DNA from: Diplonema japonicum
Lineage: Eukaryota; Euglenozoa; Diplonemea; Diplonemida; Diplonemidae
Direction: 5' to 3'
Assembly: GCA_964019335.1 (NCBI GenBank)
Contig: OZ025680.1
Location: forward strand, 372,001-436,000
Length of the DNA stretch: 64,000 nucleotides
Every line of letters begins with the position of its first letter. The first letter of the stretch is position 1. The translations under genes were made by a program, and so were the position numbers. Below the pieces are notes generated by a model, which saw only the letters and a program-made list of their open reading frames with translations, was not told where the DNA came from and did no database searches. Positions 1 to 11,300 of this stretch are shown here, in pieces.

Positions 1-276
1 GATTCCTTTCTCCCTCCTTGTTCCTTCTCGAATTCAAAATAAAAAAAGGGAAAAAAAAGGGATCACCACCGGGCCATACATACCCCCCCCCCCCCCCCCA
101 TGAGCACCAAAGGAGTGCATACGTATATGTTGGGACGGGACGGGGTTTTCGTGGAAAGGGGGTTCTGGGAAGGGATGTGGAAACAGAGTATAAGAAAAAA
201 AAAAGGAACTTAATAACACACTTAGCCGAACGTATTCCCCCTCCCCCCTCTTCTCGCCTTTTTACCACTTCCCTCC
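1..276. other. 3' flank of COG1, low complexity
   Basis: This stretch lies downstream of the COG1 stop codon. It holds a 17-base C run at 83-99, A-rich tracts and a short unique piece around 100-180. On the minus strand it contains GTATG strings that could be splice donors of a gene further downstream, but I cannot join them to anything. No gene is supported. Confidence 0.4.
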
Positions 277-2983
277 TTAGTTCCAACTGAAATATTTCAT
301 GCCTTTCCATTGCTGTTGGAGGCCAGTGCCGAGTGCGTGGAGATGCTGCAGGCCCTGGAGGGTCCCGAGAGGAGTAGATGCAGGAGCGTCAGAGTGGGTA
401 GAAGTAGCCGGCGTGGGTGCGTAGTGGGCAAGGGTTTCCGCTGTCGGTGCAGTCTGGAGAGGGGCAAGGTGGAGGGTAGGAAATCTGTCACATTCTGCAA
501 CAAAGGAATCGAAGTAAGTGTCCTTAGGAGGTCGGTTCTCTTGCAATGGCCGCAACCCATGGGTGGCAAAGAACAGCCGAGACCCATCAATGGCAGCAGC
601 GAAGATCTGTTCGAAAAGTCTCTGTTCCGTTGACCAGTACACAGGGTCGATGCCCACATCCTTGTCCATCAGCACCCGCAGCACAGACTCATACTCCACT
701 CCTTTGCACCCCTCGCACACCTCTGCGATGAACCTCACATCGAAGAGCATCTGCCACAGCCCGCCCTGGCACACTTCGCCTGTTTTAACTACCTTTTCGT
801 ACTCCCCGAACACTCGACCCATCCTCCTGTGCAGCCCCACAACAACATCCTGTCGCAGTAGTGCGGGGGCCACCTTCGATATCTCGCGGCATGACGCCTC
901 GAGCGCTGTCAGCACAGCAGGTGTCGTGTAGCCTGGAAGGTTCGAGATGATGGTGTCGCCGCCTGTTTGCGTTTCACGGTGTTCCCATGAGCAGTAGGTC
1001 ATCTTCTCAAAGACCTGTTTGTCAGGACCCCAGTAGCTCTCCAGTAAACCGCGTGTCACGTCCGACACGAAGGACCCTGCTACGCTTTCACTCCATTTCT
1101 CGAAGGTGTGCAGGTATGCTTCGTGCAGCCCTGTGTAGAAGGGTGTCATGAGCGATGGGATGAGCCACGACTCGGTCTCCTTCGATCTCGACAGAACCAG
1201 TGCCACCACCCTGCTGACACCTTGCACCACGGCCCCTGTTGTGGGCTGCGGGCGCTGCTGAGCAACGTCGGTGATGACAGAGGCCACATTCTGCAACGCC
1301 AACGACAAGGCTTTGATAACACTTTGCTCGCCTGACCGCCCGATGCTGCTCATTACAGTGCTCGCTACGTGCATTGTCCTTTCGAACATTTCGTGGCATC
1401 TGCAGACCACTTCCCGCACGCCAGCAGGCAGCTCCCTGTCCTCGCCGTCCAATCCATCATCTCTGTCGGTGCTCTTCCCGCAAGTGTACCTCAACGCCAG
1501 CTCTTGGTCGTTCACTTGTGTTGTGTCAAGCAGCTCTTCTTCAAGATCGCTCTCTACATAAGATTTCAGTTCTGCCGTCGTGTTCTGTTTCATGTGTTGT
1601 AATGTTGCAGGGCATACCGAAACAAAACTCGAAAGCTCGTTGTGCAGCAATGTTGTCAGACAGTCGCGGAACACGTCCTGAAGATATGAACGTTGCGAGA
1701 ATGTCAGCATGCATACCGTGATGTTGTCAGACCATGCAGAGGGCGGCTGTGCTTGCACCGGTTCGTGGTCCCATAAGCCGGTGACCCTGTCGAGCTGTGC
1801 CTTGATCTCCACAACCTCTGAGACATCCTGCACCTGTTCCAGAGAGGATCGCAGCACAGACAGCGCCACAGGGGCTGTCTTTGTTTGCCAGTTGGCAAGC
1901 ATTTCCTTGGCATCCGCGACAGGGGGGAGCTCTTGGGGGATGTAGTCCAACCCGTTAGAAGGAAAATAGTCAGTGGTCGAGATGTATTTTGAAAGGTCCT
2001 GTTTTTATTTTATTTTTTTCCCCCTTCCTCCCCCCCCTTTTTTTTTATAAAAAAATCACACCATTATGACTTTATTGGAGCTCATGGAGCTGTACAGTGT
2101 GGAGATGGTAGTGAGCTCAAGGGATTCTGTGAGCTGCACGCTTCGTTCAACAAAGACCTTGTAGAGGAAAGAGCGCACTGAGTAAAGAGTGCAGAGGGAG
2201 GTGATCGCAGTGCCGGGAGAAGTGTGGGAGCCGAGGAGTGAAGTGAGTCGTGTTTTCTGCCTGTCGATAAAGCACCGCAGAGCTCCCTGCAAAGGCAGGT
2301 CGTCAATGAGCGCTACGCAACAAACAATCTGCGAACACGTATCGACCAACTTTGAAGCATCTTGAAGTGCTGACAATTCTAGCCCTACCATGGCTGAGAA
2401 GGCATGTGAGATGATGGCTTCGGGGAGGTCAGACATATGCTTTTTCGTTTTGACAATTTGCATCTCTAGATAACTGTCTGCAATACTACATTTCGCACAC
2501 CATTTCTCAAGGTAGGAAACAGCTTTTTGTAGATTCCGTCTTGCCAGAGCCGCTTCCAGGTATCTTCCCTCACGCAGCCAGGCTTGTATTTGGTGCAGAG
2601 CATCAGTCATGTAGACTGCGGATTGCCGTATGTCAAACGCACTAGTTGTACTGTTAAAAGTAATCGTTTCATCCAGCGTGGTAGGGGAGCTGCTTGGTTG
2701 CTGCCTTGCGTTCTTTGTTTCTTCGAAGCTTTCTATTAAATAATCACAGATGTCGCCCATTCCCACAATCATATCGCTCGCGGAGAGCAAGTCTTGATAC
2801 CTATCACCGACAAGCTGCCTGGGGTTTTTTTTTTCTTTTTTTTTTTTCGTACCTTAGTTTTTTCTGCATTACCTCGCCTTCCTTCTTTTTGTCCCCCAGT
2901 GTCACCCATAGCTGGTCGATGGTCTGGTTCTGGAACAGTGTGTTGACATCTGCTTCATGTGTATCTTGTGGGTACTGCGCCAT
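277..2983 (-). CDS. COG1: COG1, conserved oligomeric Golgi complex subunit 1
   Basis: Subunit of the COG tethering complex for retrograde transport within the Golgi. I join three exons: 2983-2853, 2818-2062 and 1998-277. The introns are 34 nt (GTACGA...CAG) and 63 nt (GTGTGA...CAG), and the joined frame encodes 869 aa with a TAA stop. The N-terminal 100 residues carry the Vps51/COG1 signature: a short acidic start, then a helix reading RYQDLLSASDMIVGM. Over the second junction the frame continues smoothly as DLSKYISTTDYFPSNGLDY, a conserved type of COG1 sequence. The rest is alpha-helical without other motifs. Length is a little below the human protein (about 980 aa). The start is the first ATG after a CCAG 3' splice-like motif. 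Identification rests on the N-terminal signature and overall pattern. Confidence 0.82.
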
Positions 2984-3180
2984 GTTGTCAGCCAACCCCC
3001 CACTTCTGGTGTTTTTTTTTTTTTTTTTTTTTTTTTTTGTTCTACTTTCTTTCTTTTGAAAAAAAAAAAAGAAAACGAAACAGAATAAAATAAAAATTGG
3101 ATTTTTTTCTTTTTTTCCCTCGTTATATATACGAGCTCGCTTTAGCTCGCCTCGTTTTTTTTTTTTTTTTTTTTTTTTTT

Positions 3181-4137
3181 TCACGATCTCCTTGCCACAC
3201 GGCATGCAAGCTCAGCACCGACTTTGGCATTGTTCAGCACAAGGGCAATGTTTGCCTCAAGAGACTTCCCATCGGAGATTCTGTTGATGCGGTCCAAGAG
3301 GAAAGGGGTAGCGTCTTTACCAGACACCCCCTGTTCAGCGGCCTCCTGAAGCGCCTTCGCGGTAGCTGTGTTGATAACAGACACAGACGCTTCCGTGGCC
3401 ACAGGGATGGGGTTGGCAATGATGACGCCTGTCTGGATCCCGAGTGAGATTTGACTTTTAATAAGTTCAGAAGCGTTCAGCACGCTTCCTGTAAGCTGGG
3501 ACTGGCATCCACTGTGCCTTGTGAAGAAAGCAGGGAACTCCTTCTCCTCAATGGTCATGACGGGGACTCCTTTTGTCTCCAAATACTCAAGCGTCCGTGG
3601 TATGTCAAGAATGCTCTTAACACCAGCACACACGACTGCAACTCTTGTTCTTCCCAATTCTTCAAGATCAGCGGAAATGTCCATTGTGTCTGTGACACCC
3701 TTGTGGACACCGCCTATGCCGCCGGTGACAAAAATGTCAATTCCCACCATTGATGCCACGAGCATGGTACCGCTGACGGTTGTGGCGCCGTGGGATTTGC
3801 TAGCCACGCAGTAAGCCATATCGCGTCTACTGCATTTCATGACAGCCAAGCCTGTCTTCCCAAGGAGTTCGAGATTGTCGTCTGTCAGCCCTACATGGAT
3901 CACACCGTTGAGGATTGCGATGGTGGCGGGGACAGCACCCCCTTCCCTCACCACCTGTTCCACTTTTTTTGCAGTGTGTACATTTTGCGGGTATGGCATT
4001 CCATGGGAAATAATCGTGCTCTCCAGCGCCACCACACCCTTCCCGTTTTGCAGTGCGTTGCGAACCTCATCAGTCATCACCACGTTGTTTTCCCCCAACT
4101 TCCCAAAATGCTCAGTAAGCGTCCTGACTCTGTTCAT
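3181..4137 (-). CDS. PsuG: Pseudouridine-5'-phosphate glycosidase (PsuG/IndA)
   Basis: Intronless 318 aa protein, very close in length to E. coli PsuG (312 aa). The enzyme reversibly cleaves pseudouridine 5'-phosphate to uracil and ribose 5-phosphate, in pseudouridine salvage. Family motifs are intact: ALESTIISHGMPYPQN near residue 35 with the catalytic-region Glu, the glycine-rich FVTGGIGGVHKG with the metal-site region, CAGVKSILDIPRTLEYLET with the catalytic Lys, and FFTRHSGCQSQ. Many eukaryotes carry PsuG fused to a PfkB kinase that makes the substrate. No kinase domain is fused here and none is seen next door. The start is preceded on the coding strand by a long A run. A 5' extension of the frame through that run is only poly-Lys and poly-Phe, so I take ATG at 4137. 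Stop TGA. Confidence 0.93.
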   Translation of the reverse strand: MNRVRTLTEHFGKLGENNVVMTDEVRNALQNGKGVVALESTIISHGMPYPQNVHTAKKVEQVVREGGAVPATIAILNGVIHVGLTDDNLELLGKTGLAVMKCSRRDMAYCVASKSHGATTVSGTMLVASMVGIDIFVTGGIGGVHKGVTDTMDISADLEELGRTRVAVVCAGVKSILDIPRTLEYLETKGVPVMTIEEKEFPAFFTRHSGCQSQLTGSVLNASELIKSQISLGIQTGVIIANPIPVATEASVSVINTATAKALQEAAEQGVSGKDATPFLLDRINRISDGKSLEANIALVLNNAKVGAELACRVARRS

Positions 4138-4627
4138 TTTTTTTTTTTTTTTTTTTTTTTTTTTCCCACTTTTCGTTGAGTATTTTTTCTTTTGCAAAAA
4201 AAAAAATTTTTTTTTTTTCGAGGGAAAAAAAAGGGGGTGGAAGAATATCACAAAAAAAAAAAAGAAATGTTGGAGTGGGGGCAGAGACATAACTGTATGG
4301 AAGAACGGGGAACAATAATAATTATTAAAAAAAAAAACCTCTTTTTTTTTCACTCTGCATACCCCCGAGGAAGAAAGATAATATAAAAAAAAAAAAAGGA
4401 GAAGGAAAAAAAGAGAACAAAAAAAAAGGGGGGAGGAGGATGGGCAGGAAAGGCGGTAATATGTTTTCCTTTTTTTTTTTTTACATACCTTTGCAACCTA
4501 AAAGGTTTAAAGGCTACTTTGGGACTTTTAGGATTGGCCAAAGAAAAAAAAAAAAAAAAAAACCGAAACTTTTATCCTTTATACGAGTTAATTCTCCATT
4601 GATAAAAATTTCATTTTCCAGTCAAAG

Positions 4628-4809
4628 ATGAAAACCAATCCAAATAAACCAGTTAAGTTACAAGGTATGTTTTTTTTTTTATTTTTTATTTTTTTATGCA
4701 ACCAATTTTTTTTTTGTTTGTGGTATCAGGTCTCGTGGGGGATGAAAGAGCAGTAATCAGGCCATCTGTGAACATAGAGGCAGGCAGAACGGAGGGTGGG
4801 TTATGTTAA
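4628..4809 (+). CDS. Candidate two-exon 38 aa protein, plus strand
   Basis: I do not recognise it. Exon 4628-4664 starts MKTNPNKPVKLQ and ends at a GTATGT donor, the commonest donor class in this window. The intron is T-rich and ends in TATCAG at 4729. Exon 4730-4809 continues in phase as GLVGDERAVIRPSVNIEAGR and stops at TAA six codons later. The clean phase, donor and acceptor support a real gene, but the product is tiny and the strand is opposite to its neighbours, so it could be part of a longer transcript. The rest of 4138-5160 is homopolymer-rich. A minus-strand piece at 4497-4545 also ends in a GTATGT donor (reading NPKSPKVAFKPFRLQ), but I cannot extend it. Confidence 0.38.
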
Positions 4810-5160
4810 GAAAAAGTAAAAAAAAATAAAATCAGGGTAAAAAAAAGTGCTTTTAAACGTACAGTGGGGGGGGGGGGGGGGGGGTCAGGTTGTGTATGGT
4901 GCCTTCTTTGTTTTAAAGAAGAGAAAACCCCCTCCCCTGCATTTGATTTTTTTTTCTTCTTTTGCCTCAGTCCCCCCTCAACCCTTTCCTCGAAATATCC
5001 CCCAAGACAAAAAAATTCCCCTCCCCAGAAAAAAATTTTCTCTTTTTGTTGTGTTCCACTAATATGAAAAAAAAGGAGAAAAAAAAAAAACACTTAAAAA
5101 AAAGTGGAAAAATATAGTTTCCTTCTTCTTCTTTTTTTTTTTTTATTTTCTATTAATGGC

Positions 5161-5524
5161 TCAGGATTCCTGTGCCGCGCCCTCATCGCCCTGTTTTTTT
5201 TTTTTTTTTTTTTTTTTTCCACATACTCTAGACTTCAGTTCCGCCTCCATTTTCGTCAGCTTCTCCTTCAGCTCTTCATTTTCCATTCGAAGAGAATCAT
5301 AATCACTCTGGGGAAAAAAAAATTTTTTTTCTCAATTCGATAGTGTATCAGCATACTTGCGACGGCCCTCCAAGCGCTTTCTTTATGAACTCCACCGGCT
5401 TCTCGGGTCTCTCAGGCTCTTCGTACAGAGTAACCAGCACCTTTGTCAAGGCGTCAATTACGTTGGACTTTTCCAAGTACTTGCGGAATTCCTCCTTCTT
5501 AGTCTCACTGGATTGGTACGACAT
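5161..5524 (-). CDS. MYCBP: MYCBP/AMY-1 homologue (FAP174-like)
   Basis: Three exons, 5524-5357, 5307-5227 and 5190-5161, join in frame with introns of 49 and 36 nt (GTATGC...CAG, GTATGT...CAG) to give 92 aa and a TGA stop. The product matches the MYCBP/AMY-1 family closely: EEFRKYLEKSNVIDALTKVL, then LYEEPERPEKPVEFIKKALG, then a C-terminal coiled coil beginning SLRMENEELKEKL. Human MYCBP is 103 aa. The family binds A-kinase anchoring proteins, and the Chlamydomonas homologue FAP174 sits at the axonemal central pair, so a ciliary role is likely. The third exon adds only 10 codons. Family assignment is very likely; the exact role is inferred. Confidence 0.9.
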
Positions 5525-5582
5525 TTTCTTTTTTTTTTTCTCTTCTCCTTTTTGACTATTTTTTTCCCCAGAAATAATATTT

Positions 5583-5623
<41 letters not shown>

Positions 5624-7317
5624 AGAGCAACCGCTTTTTCCTATCCTTCCGAAAAAAAAATGTCAACACTTTTTTGGGCACCTCCGAAAATTTCTTGTTT
5701 TGATTATTTGAGCAAAAAAAGGGCAGCATGCAACCATAGGAAGATGACATATATGGTGTACATGACGCCGTTCTTTCAATTGCGATGCTTGTTTTGCCAT
5801 GAGGGTGGCAGGCTTTGCAATCGGCTGCCCCCGGGAAGCGAAAAACAGAGGTCAGAAAAACGACGAAAAATGTTTAAAATGCAGTTTAAAAGCTTGAAAT
5901 GCAGCACCTAGGGTGCATAAAAGTGGTGAACACACACTTTTGTGACCGGTAACAGTACTTAGCGAAAAATATATGGCGTTGCACAGCCCTCAAAAAACTG
6001 GTTTTTTTAGCCCTATTTTTTGCTTTTTCGAGGGGTTCCTAAGGGAATTGGCCTAAAAGGCCCATTTTCCTGAAAACCCAATTCTTAATACTTGCCTGCT
6101 CAACATCGGTATCTTTGGGGCCAAACATGCATTCTCTACCCATCTGCTGAGGTTTGTCATTTTTTTTCTTACTCATGACTAATTAAAAATTGAGAAGTTT
6201 GCTTTTAAAGGGCCCTTAAGGGATTTTAGCCTATAATGGGCATTGTAGCCTAAAATAGGCCAAAACGGCAGTATTTTCCCCACCCCATTTTAAGCCCAAA
6301 CCACCCAAAATGGCCCCTTAAGTTTCACAGATTTCCCATCTGCGTCCATTTCTTCTCGCTTTTCATTGAAGAAAACAAAAAAGGAATATGGAGGGTCATT
6401 TACAATTTCCGGATGCCAAAAACTAAAAAAAACCATTCTAAAAAGCATCTTTTTGCACGCGCGTTTTAGAAATGAAACAAACAACACACATTGTGACCTA
6501 TGGTGAACACACTTAGACCGCAATTCTGCACACAAAGTGGTGTCGGACTACTTTTGTACTTAGAAATCTTCCGAGGATTTTCCGTTGCAAAAGAGGGTCA
6601 TTTGTTGACATTTTTTTTCCGGACGAGCTCATATATATTTCCATGTATACATATATATATTTCCTGGCAAGAGGACTCCACCCCCCCCAAAGTTAAAAGT
6701 GCTTAGTTGTTAGCTTTTAAGTTGCGTTCCGTAAACTAAAAAAAAGAAGAAAAAAAATACTGTAAAACAAAAATCACCGGAAGATAAAATGTCTGGAAGC
6801 TCTGGCGGTCCGGATATTTTTTCTTCCGCACATTTTTTTTCCTGGGACCCCCCCCTTTTTTTTTAAAGGGCTGGACCCGAAAACAGATGAAACTAGTGTC
6901 TGTAGAAAGAGAAAATCAAACGAAAATCAGAGAATTGAATTACGGACTTTTCCAGATCCTGATCTTCTTCCCTCTTGCAATATCATTTCAGTCACCTGAA
7001 GAGGTCGGCACCTGGAGGGGTCGCGAGATATGTCCTTCCTCCTTTTAGAGCATGCAGCTTTCGTCTGTTAATTTGAATTTTATTTTTGCCGTTCTTAAGA
7101 CTCTTGCAACAGAAATATAAGTTTTCCAGACAGAGGAGATAGTGCGTAGGACAGGCTAGGTACCCCCTTAGAAAAGTGCCCAAAAAAATGTCCGGAAGAT
7201 AAAATGTCCGGAAGAAAAAAATCACCGGATGATTTCGGAAAAAAAAAAAAAAAAAAAAAAAAAGAAGAAGACAAATCATATCTTGACATCACTCTGAGTG
7301 GCCCCTGTTTTAAAAAA
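5525..7317. other. Intergenic, no gene recognised
   Basis: About 1.8 kb between MYCBP and the JmjC gene. It includes a 38-base A run near 5583-5620, a unique AT-rich block (5650-6720) with words such as GGGCCCTTAAGGG and GGCCTAAAA repeated loosely, and CCGGAAG-type repeats described separately. Three frames are open for 60-90 codons (plus strand 5660-5911, minus strand 6290-6535 and 6992-7180). They have no recognisable motif or splice context. They may be decayed mobile DNA. Confidence 0.4.
6777..7228. repeat. Dispersed CCGGAAGATAAAATGTC repeat
   Basis: A 23-base unit, CCGGAAGATAAAATGTCTGG plus AAG, occurs at 6777-6799 and again with one change at 7192-7214. The word AATCACCGG precedes the first copy and follows the second. 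A degraded inverted copy (CCGGATATTTTTTCTTCCG) lies at about 6820-6838, so the first copy can fold into a hairpin. The enclosed 400 bp could be a small mobile element, but no coding function is visible. Confidence 0.5.
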
Positions 7318-8133
7318 TTAAACCCCCATTATATCCTTAATAGCATTTTCCCAATGCGACTGGTTGACCCGGTCGACAAAATTATGTGTTAGTGAAATAC
7401 TAAAGTTTTCATTGCGAACCGCATGTATGCACTTCGGAGGCACGAAGATTGACGTCCCTGGTTTCTGGGTGTACTCATATACGGTAGCCTTCTCAAGACA
7501 AGCAGGCACATCTTTACCTGAGTAAGCTTGGAACAAATCAGGGTACACAGGGGAACCCTCATCATCAACAGAAGTACAGGAAGCATAGTCCGACCCGTGG
7601 ATAAGAAGCCATTTCTTCTCCCCGGTGACCACTGTTAGCCACGCCGATGAGTTTAAAATATCGATGTGAGGCTTGGACCCTGAGCCCCACTGCCCAACAT
7701 ATAACCATGTGAAATAATGAAACGGTTTTAGAAGCAACGGTATCGACACAGGCGATAATTGCTTTTCAATGAAAAAGTTTTTGAAAGGGAGTGGTTCCAG
7801 CATCTTCGGGTTGGTTATGGAGTACTTTAAGTACAGTGCGCCGTCTACAGAAGGGCCCTTCACCAAGGATAGGCCTTGTTTTGCTGGAATGGTGTCTTCA
7901 ATGTCCGCCTTGACTGAGCCGTTCTGTAGTGTGTCTTGGCTAAATATCATAAGGTCGGCATCGTCGTCATCATGCATAGCCTCCCCTACCTTGTCCAGGT
8001 CGTCCCAGAACTCGATGCCCTCCCATGCTACACCGGTCACCGCGAACGGTTGCAGTCCCTTCGCCAGCTCCTGTACCTTCTCCAGCGTTAGCTCGCTGAG
8101 CTCATACTCGGGTAGCTTCTCCCATTTTAGCAT
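7318..8133 (-). CDS. JmjC/cupin-8 Fe(II)/2-oxoglutarate oxygenase, JMJD6-like
   Basis: Single-exon 271 aa protein with a TAA stop. The C-terminal half is a JmjC/cupin-8 barrel: SKPHIDILNSSAWLTVVTG gives the HxD iron ligands near residue 155, and PPKCIHAVRNENFSISLTHN gives the distal His near residue 237. The surrounding pattern (GTSIFVPP before the distal His, THNFV after) is that of JMJD6, FIH and related small hydroxylases. Such enzymes hydroxylate or demethylate protein or RNA substrates; the substrate cannot be read here. The N-terminal 120 residues are acidic (a DDDDAD run near residue 57) and helical, unlike JMJD6. The start ATG lies just upstream of the first conserved residues with no visible 5' exon. 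Confidence 0.82.
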   Translation of the reverse strand: MLKWEKLPEYELSELTLEKVQELAKGLQPFAVTGVAWEGIEFWDDLDKVGEAMHDDDDADLMIFSQDTLQNGSVKADIEDTIPAKQGLSLVKGPSVDGALYLKYSITNPKMLEPLPFKNFFIEKQLSPVSIPLLLKPFHYFTWLYVGQWGSGSKPHIDILNSSAWLTVVTGEKKWLLIHGSDYASCTSVDDEGSPVYPDLFQAYSGKDVPACLEKATVYEYTQKPGTSIFVPPKCIHAVRNENFSISLTHNFVDRVNQSHWENAIKDIMGV

Positions 8134-8387
8134 CCCTCTTGATGGCAGTGAAAATGTAAGGTAAAAAAAAAAAAAAAAAACTCAAGAAGAAAAAAACTCA
8201 AGGGGAGGCCCATATGGAACATATTATAGAGGAAAGCAAGAAACAGATTTCTTTTTTTTGTTGCCGCGGTGATCTCTGGAAAGAGGCTGGTGGGCACACA
8301 AAAATAATAATAAAAAGAGAGGGGGGGGGGGGGGGGGGCAAAGAGTCTTTCGACCCCGGCCCTATTTTTCCTTTTTTTTTGGGGGTG

Positions 8388-11300
8388 TTACTGCAGAAGC
8401 ACGAGAGATAAAATACAACAGATGAGAAATGAGAGAACTGGAACGGGCCGGGGGGCATCGTCGATGGGCGACAGGACGGAAGGTGCAGGTGTGGCGGGAG
8501 AAAAGGTAGGAACCGATGTCGGCTCCAAGGTGACCGGCGGCGCGGCTGTGGGCGCTGACGTAATCCGTACAAGAGTAACTTTAAAAAATAAAATAAAAAT
8601 AACCCCCCCCCATTTTTACTCATACCTTCTGCCTTAGCAGACGGGTACAACTGCTTTATTTGAGAAGCAGAGTCATTAAGCACACGCACTGTGTACGCAG
8701 CCAGCTTGTCTTGCCATATTGGGCTCGTGTTGTCGTTGACACCGTCAGCTGAGACCACATCCACTTCAACCTCAGCCTATATTAAAAAAAAGATTTTTTT
8801 TTAAAGTTTGAAAAACAATTACATACCGCTGCCTGGCAGTCAGTGATACACACATTTCCCAGTACTGACGCAGTCCGATCCCATCGTAAGCAAATACTAC
8901 TGTTCGCCTTGTGCACCTCAGTGATGCCGGATGCAGCATCTGCAGGTGTTAGTGAGCAAAGGTACCGTAAGTACACGTTGATGTGCCGGCCTGACTCGCG
9001 TATCAACCCATGTAGTAGTGCTTTTTCGAAAGCGGATTTCTCCGCATTTCCAAAGCCTTGAACGCTTACCTGCCCTAAGTTAAGCTGTAGTCTTGGCAGC
9101 CCTGTTACCACAACAGGTACATTCGTGGGTGGCGTGGTGGCTTGTTGCACCGATGTATCGCCGACTTCAAACACTTCAGACACCATCTTCTTACCATAAC
9201 ACGCACCATGCGGGTCGTTCTCCAGCGACATGTTGCACACAACAGTGAAGGATGTGTTCGGGCACACTCCTTTGAACCCGATACCAGAGAAGGTCACGAC
9301 GCCGTTGACGGCCTGTTTCACGTCCCATCCCTCAGGGGTGTTGATTAGGTTGCCTTGTATTCCTCCCACAATTCCCGCGCTGAAGAACCTCTCGGCGGCG
9401 AACTGCGTGTCGTGGCACTCAATGACCAGCATCAAGAGGGACACGTTGTCCCCCCGTACAACCTCCCCGAACTGATCAACGATTTTAACCGAAAAGTCAA
9501 ATGCAAACTTTGAAGGTACCCTTGGCAAGTATGTCAAGGGTGTCACTGGGCCTGGTCGCGTGACAAGTGGGAACACATCACGCGGCAGTGTGCAGTGCTC
9601 GCCCGTGCATTGGATACCAGACCCGACTACACGCAGGTTGTGGATCTTTTGAAAAAGCACACGGCCTTTGAAGACATACGGTGCAAAGCTTAGATCCGAC
9701 GTTGTCAGCATGAAGAACGAAGTCCCCCGAGACACAGCAGAGTGCCCCACCCCGCCCACATACTCGATGGGGTCGATAAGGATCGAACCGTCTAACAGCT
9801 TCAGTTCTTGCGACTGCGCGTCGCTCGCACCTTTGAAAAGCCACCCGTTAGTGCCGCACTCAGGCATTGTGGTGTCTTGACACTTCCCGGTTGCTGTACA
9901 GGTATCCTCCAGCCAAGGTGCTACCGAGTCCCCCTGCATAACGGTTTGCGTGTCAAACCCATAGCACGGTATCGACACGGAACGGAAGTGCACCGCTGCA
10001 GCATGCCCCTTGTCGTCCACGTGGAGCTTTCTCGGTATGTCTTTTGAGGACGCAGTCGTGCAGTTTACCCCCCAGGCACAGGTCGGCCAGTACAAACACT
10101 GCATGTCGTCTGTTATCGATTCACACACAGGGGGCAGCATGGCGTCCACAGCACTCACCTTCAGTGCGAAGGGGTACCCCCACACCCATGGGATGGTCAC
10201 GCCCTGTTGCACACGTTTCCAACTGCCGAGGTTGGGCCGTATTTCCACATTCAAGCTGTCCGCCTCCACGACCGCAAACAGGGGGCCGATGTTCGTAATG
10301 GCTACTGTTTGCATCTCAGAGCCCATCACAGCAGCAATCGCGAACGTCCAGGGGTACTGTGTACAAGGTTCAGCAGCAGCCATCTCGTTGGTGCACTCGA
10401 GTGCCCTGGTGGGGGACACATTTAGTTTGAAGGCCACGACGCCACCGTTGGCTGTCTCTGTTAATGTTAAGCTGTCCGTGAAGTTGGGCGTCACTCTGCT
10501 GCCAACCAGGGTGAAGACTGTTTGCACATCACCTTTTACAGTGTCGCCAATATTGTCCACCACCCGCAGTGTGAGGTGTGCTGGCCTCCCTACCACCATC
10601 GCAGGGTCCCCTGTGGTCGTTCGTGCGGTTAGACCCGAAAAGTTAAACGTCAAAAGTTCAGGGCCGTCCACAAAAACGATCTCCACTCCAACAGCCTGCT
10701 GGATACTCACAGAGAGGGACTGAACAAGGATGGTCCCCGGGGGGAGGTTTTGAGCGTCGTTTATTTGACAGCGCAAGGACCCGCTTATCGACGTGAAAAA
10801 GCCATCCACTACCATGAGCGAGCTATAAGGTGGCACACCAGGGCCACCCAGCAGCCTGGGGAGGCACCCCGCAGTACATATAAAGCACCCAGTGGGGTTC
10901 GTTGAGAACTGCAATGCCGACACGCCTCCTTGCACACCGGCTATTGTGGACTCGGGGTTAAAGTCCGCGTCCCATGCTTGCAAATGGAGTTCGACGGTAG
11001 AGTTAAGCCGCACGTTGGCTAGAGAGGAAGGGCTGCTAGGGTTGCCCAAAGGCGTGAAGGTGTGAGAGGGGGCCCATGTCCACTTTGACAGCGTTGTCGA
11101 GGCAACCGTGAGTGTGGATGTCTGAGGGTCCGCTCCAGTGAACTCTGGTGCGTTTGAAGTGACTAGGATGCTGCATATCCCAGAGCTGACACCGCTCCCC
11201 AAGTCGCTGATCGATATGGGCACGGCAGCCACTCCATGTATGAACTCCGCGTCTACTGTTATCCTCACATTGGCACCGGTGGCCTGCGGTTTGCTCAGTC

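Noticed and set aside
4138-4353. N-terminal extension of PsuG to 390 aa
   Set aside because: The extra 70 residues are Phe and Lys runs coded by homopolymers, absent from the family.
5660-5911. Plus-strand ORF of about 84 codons
   Set aside because: No motif, no splice context, and it starts in an A run. It could be decayed mobile DNA, but I cannot support a gene.
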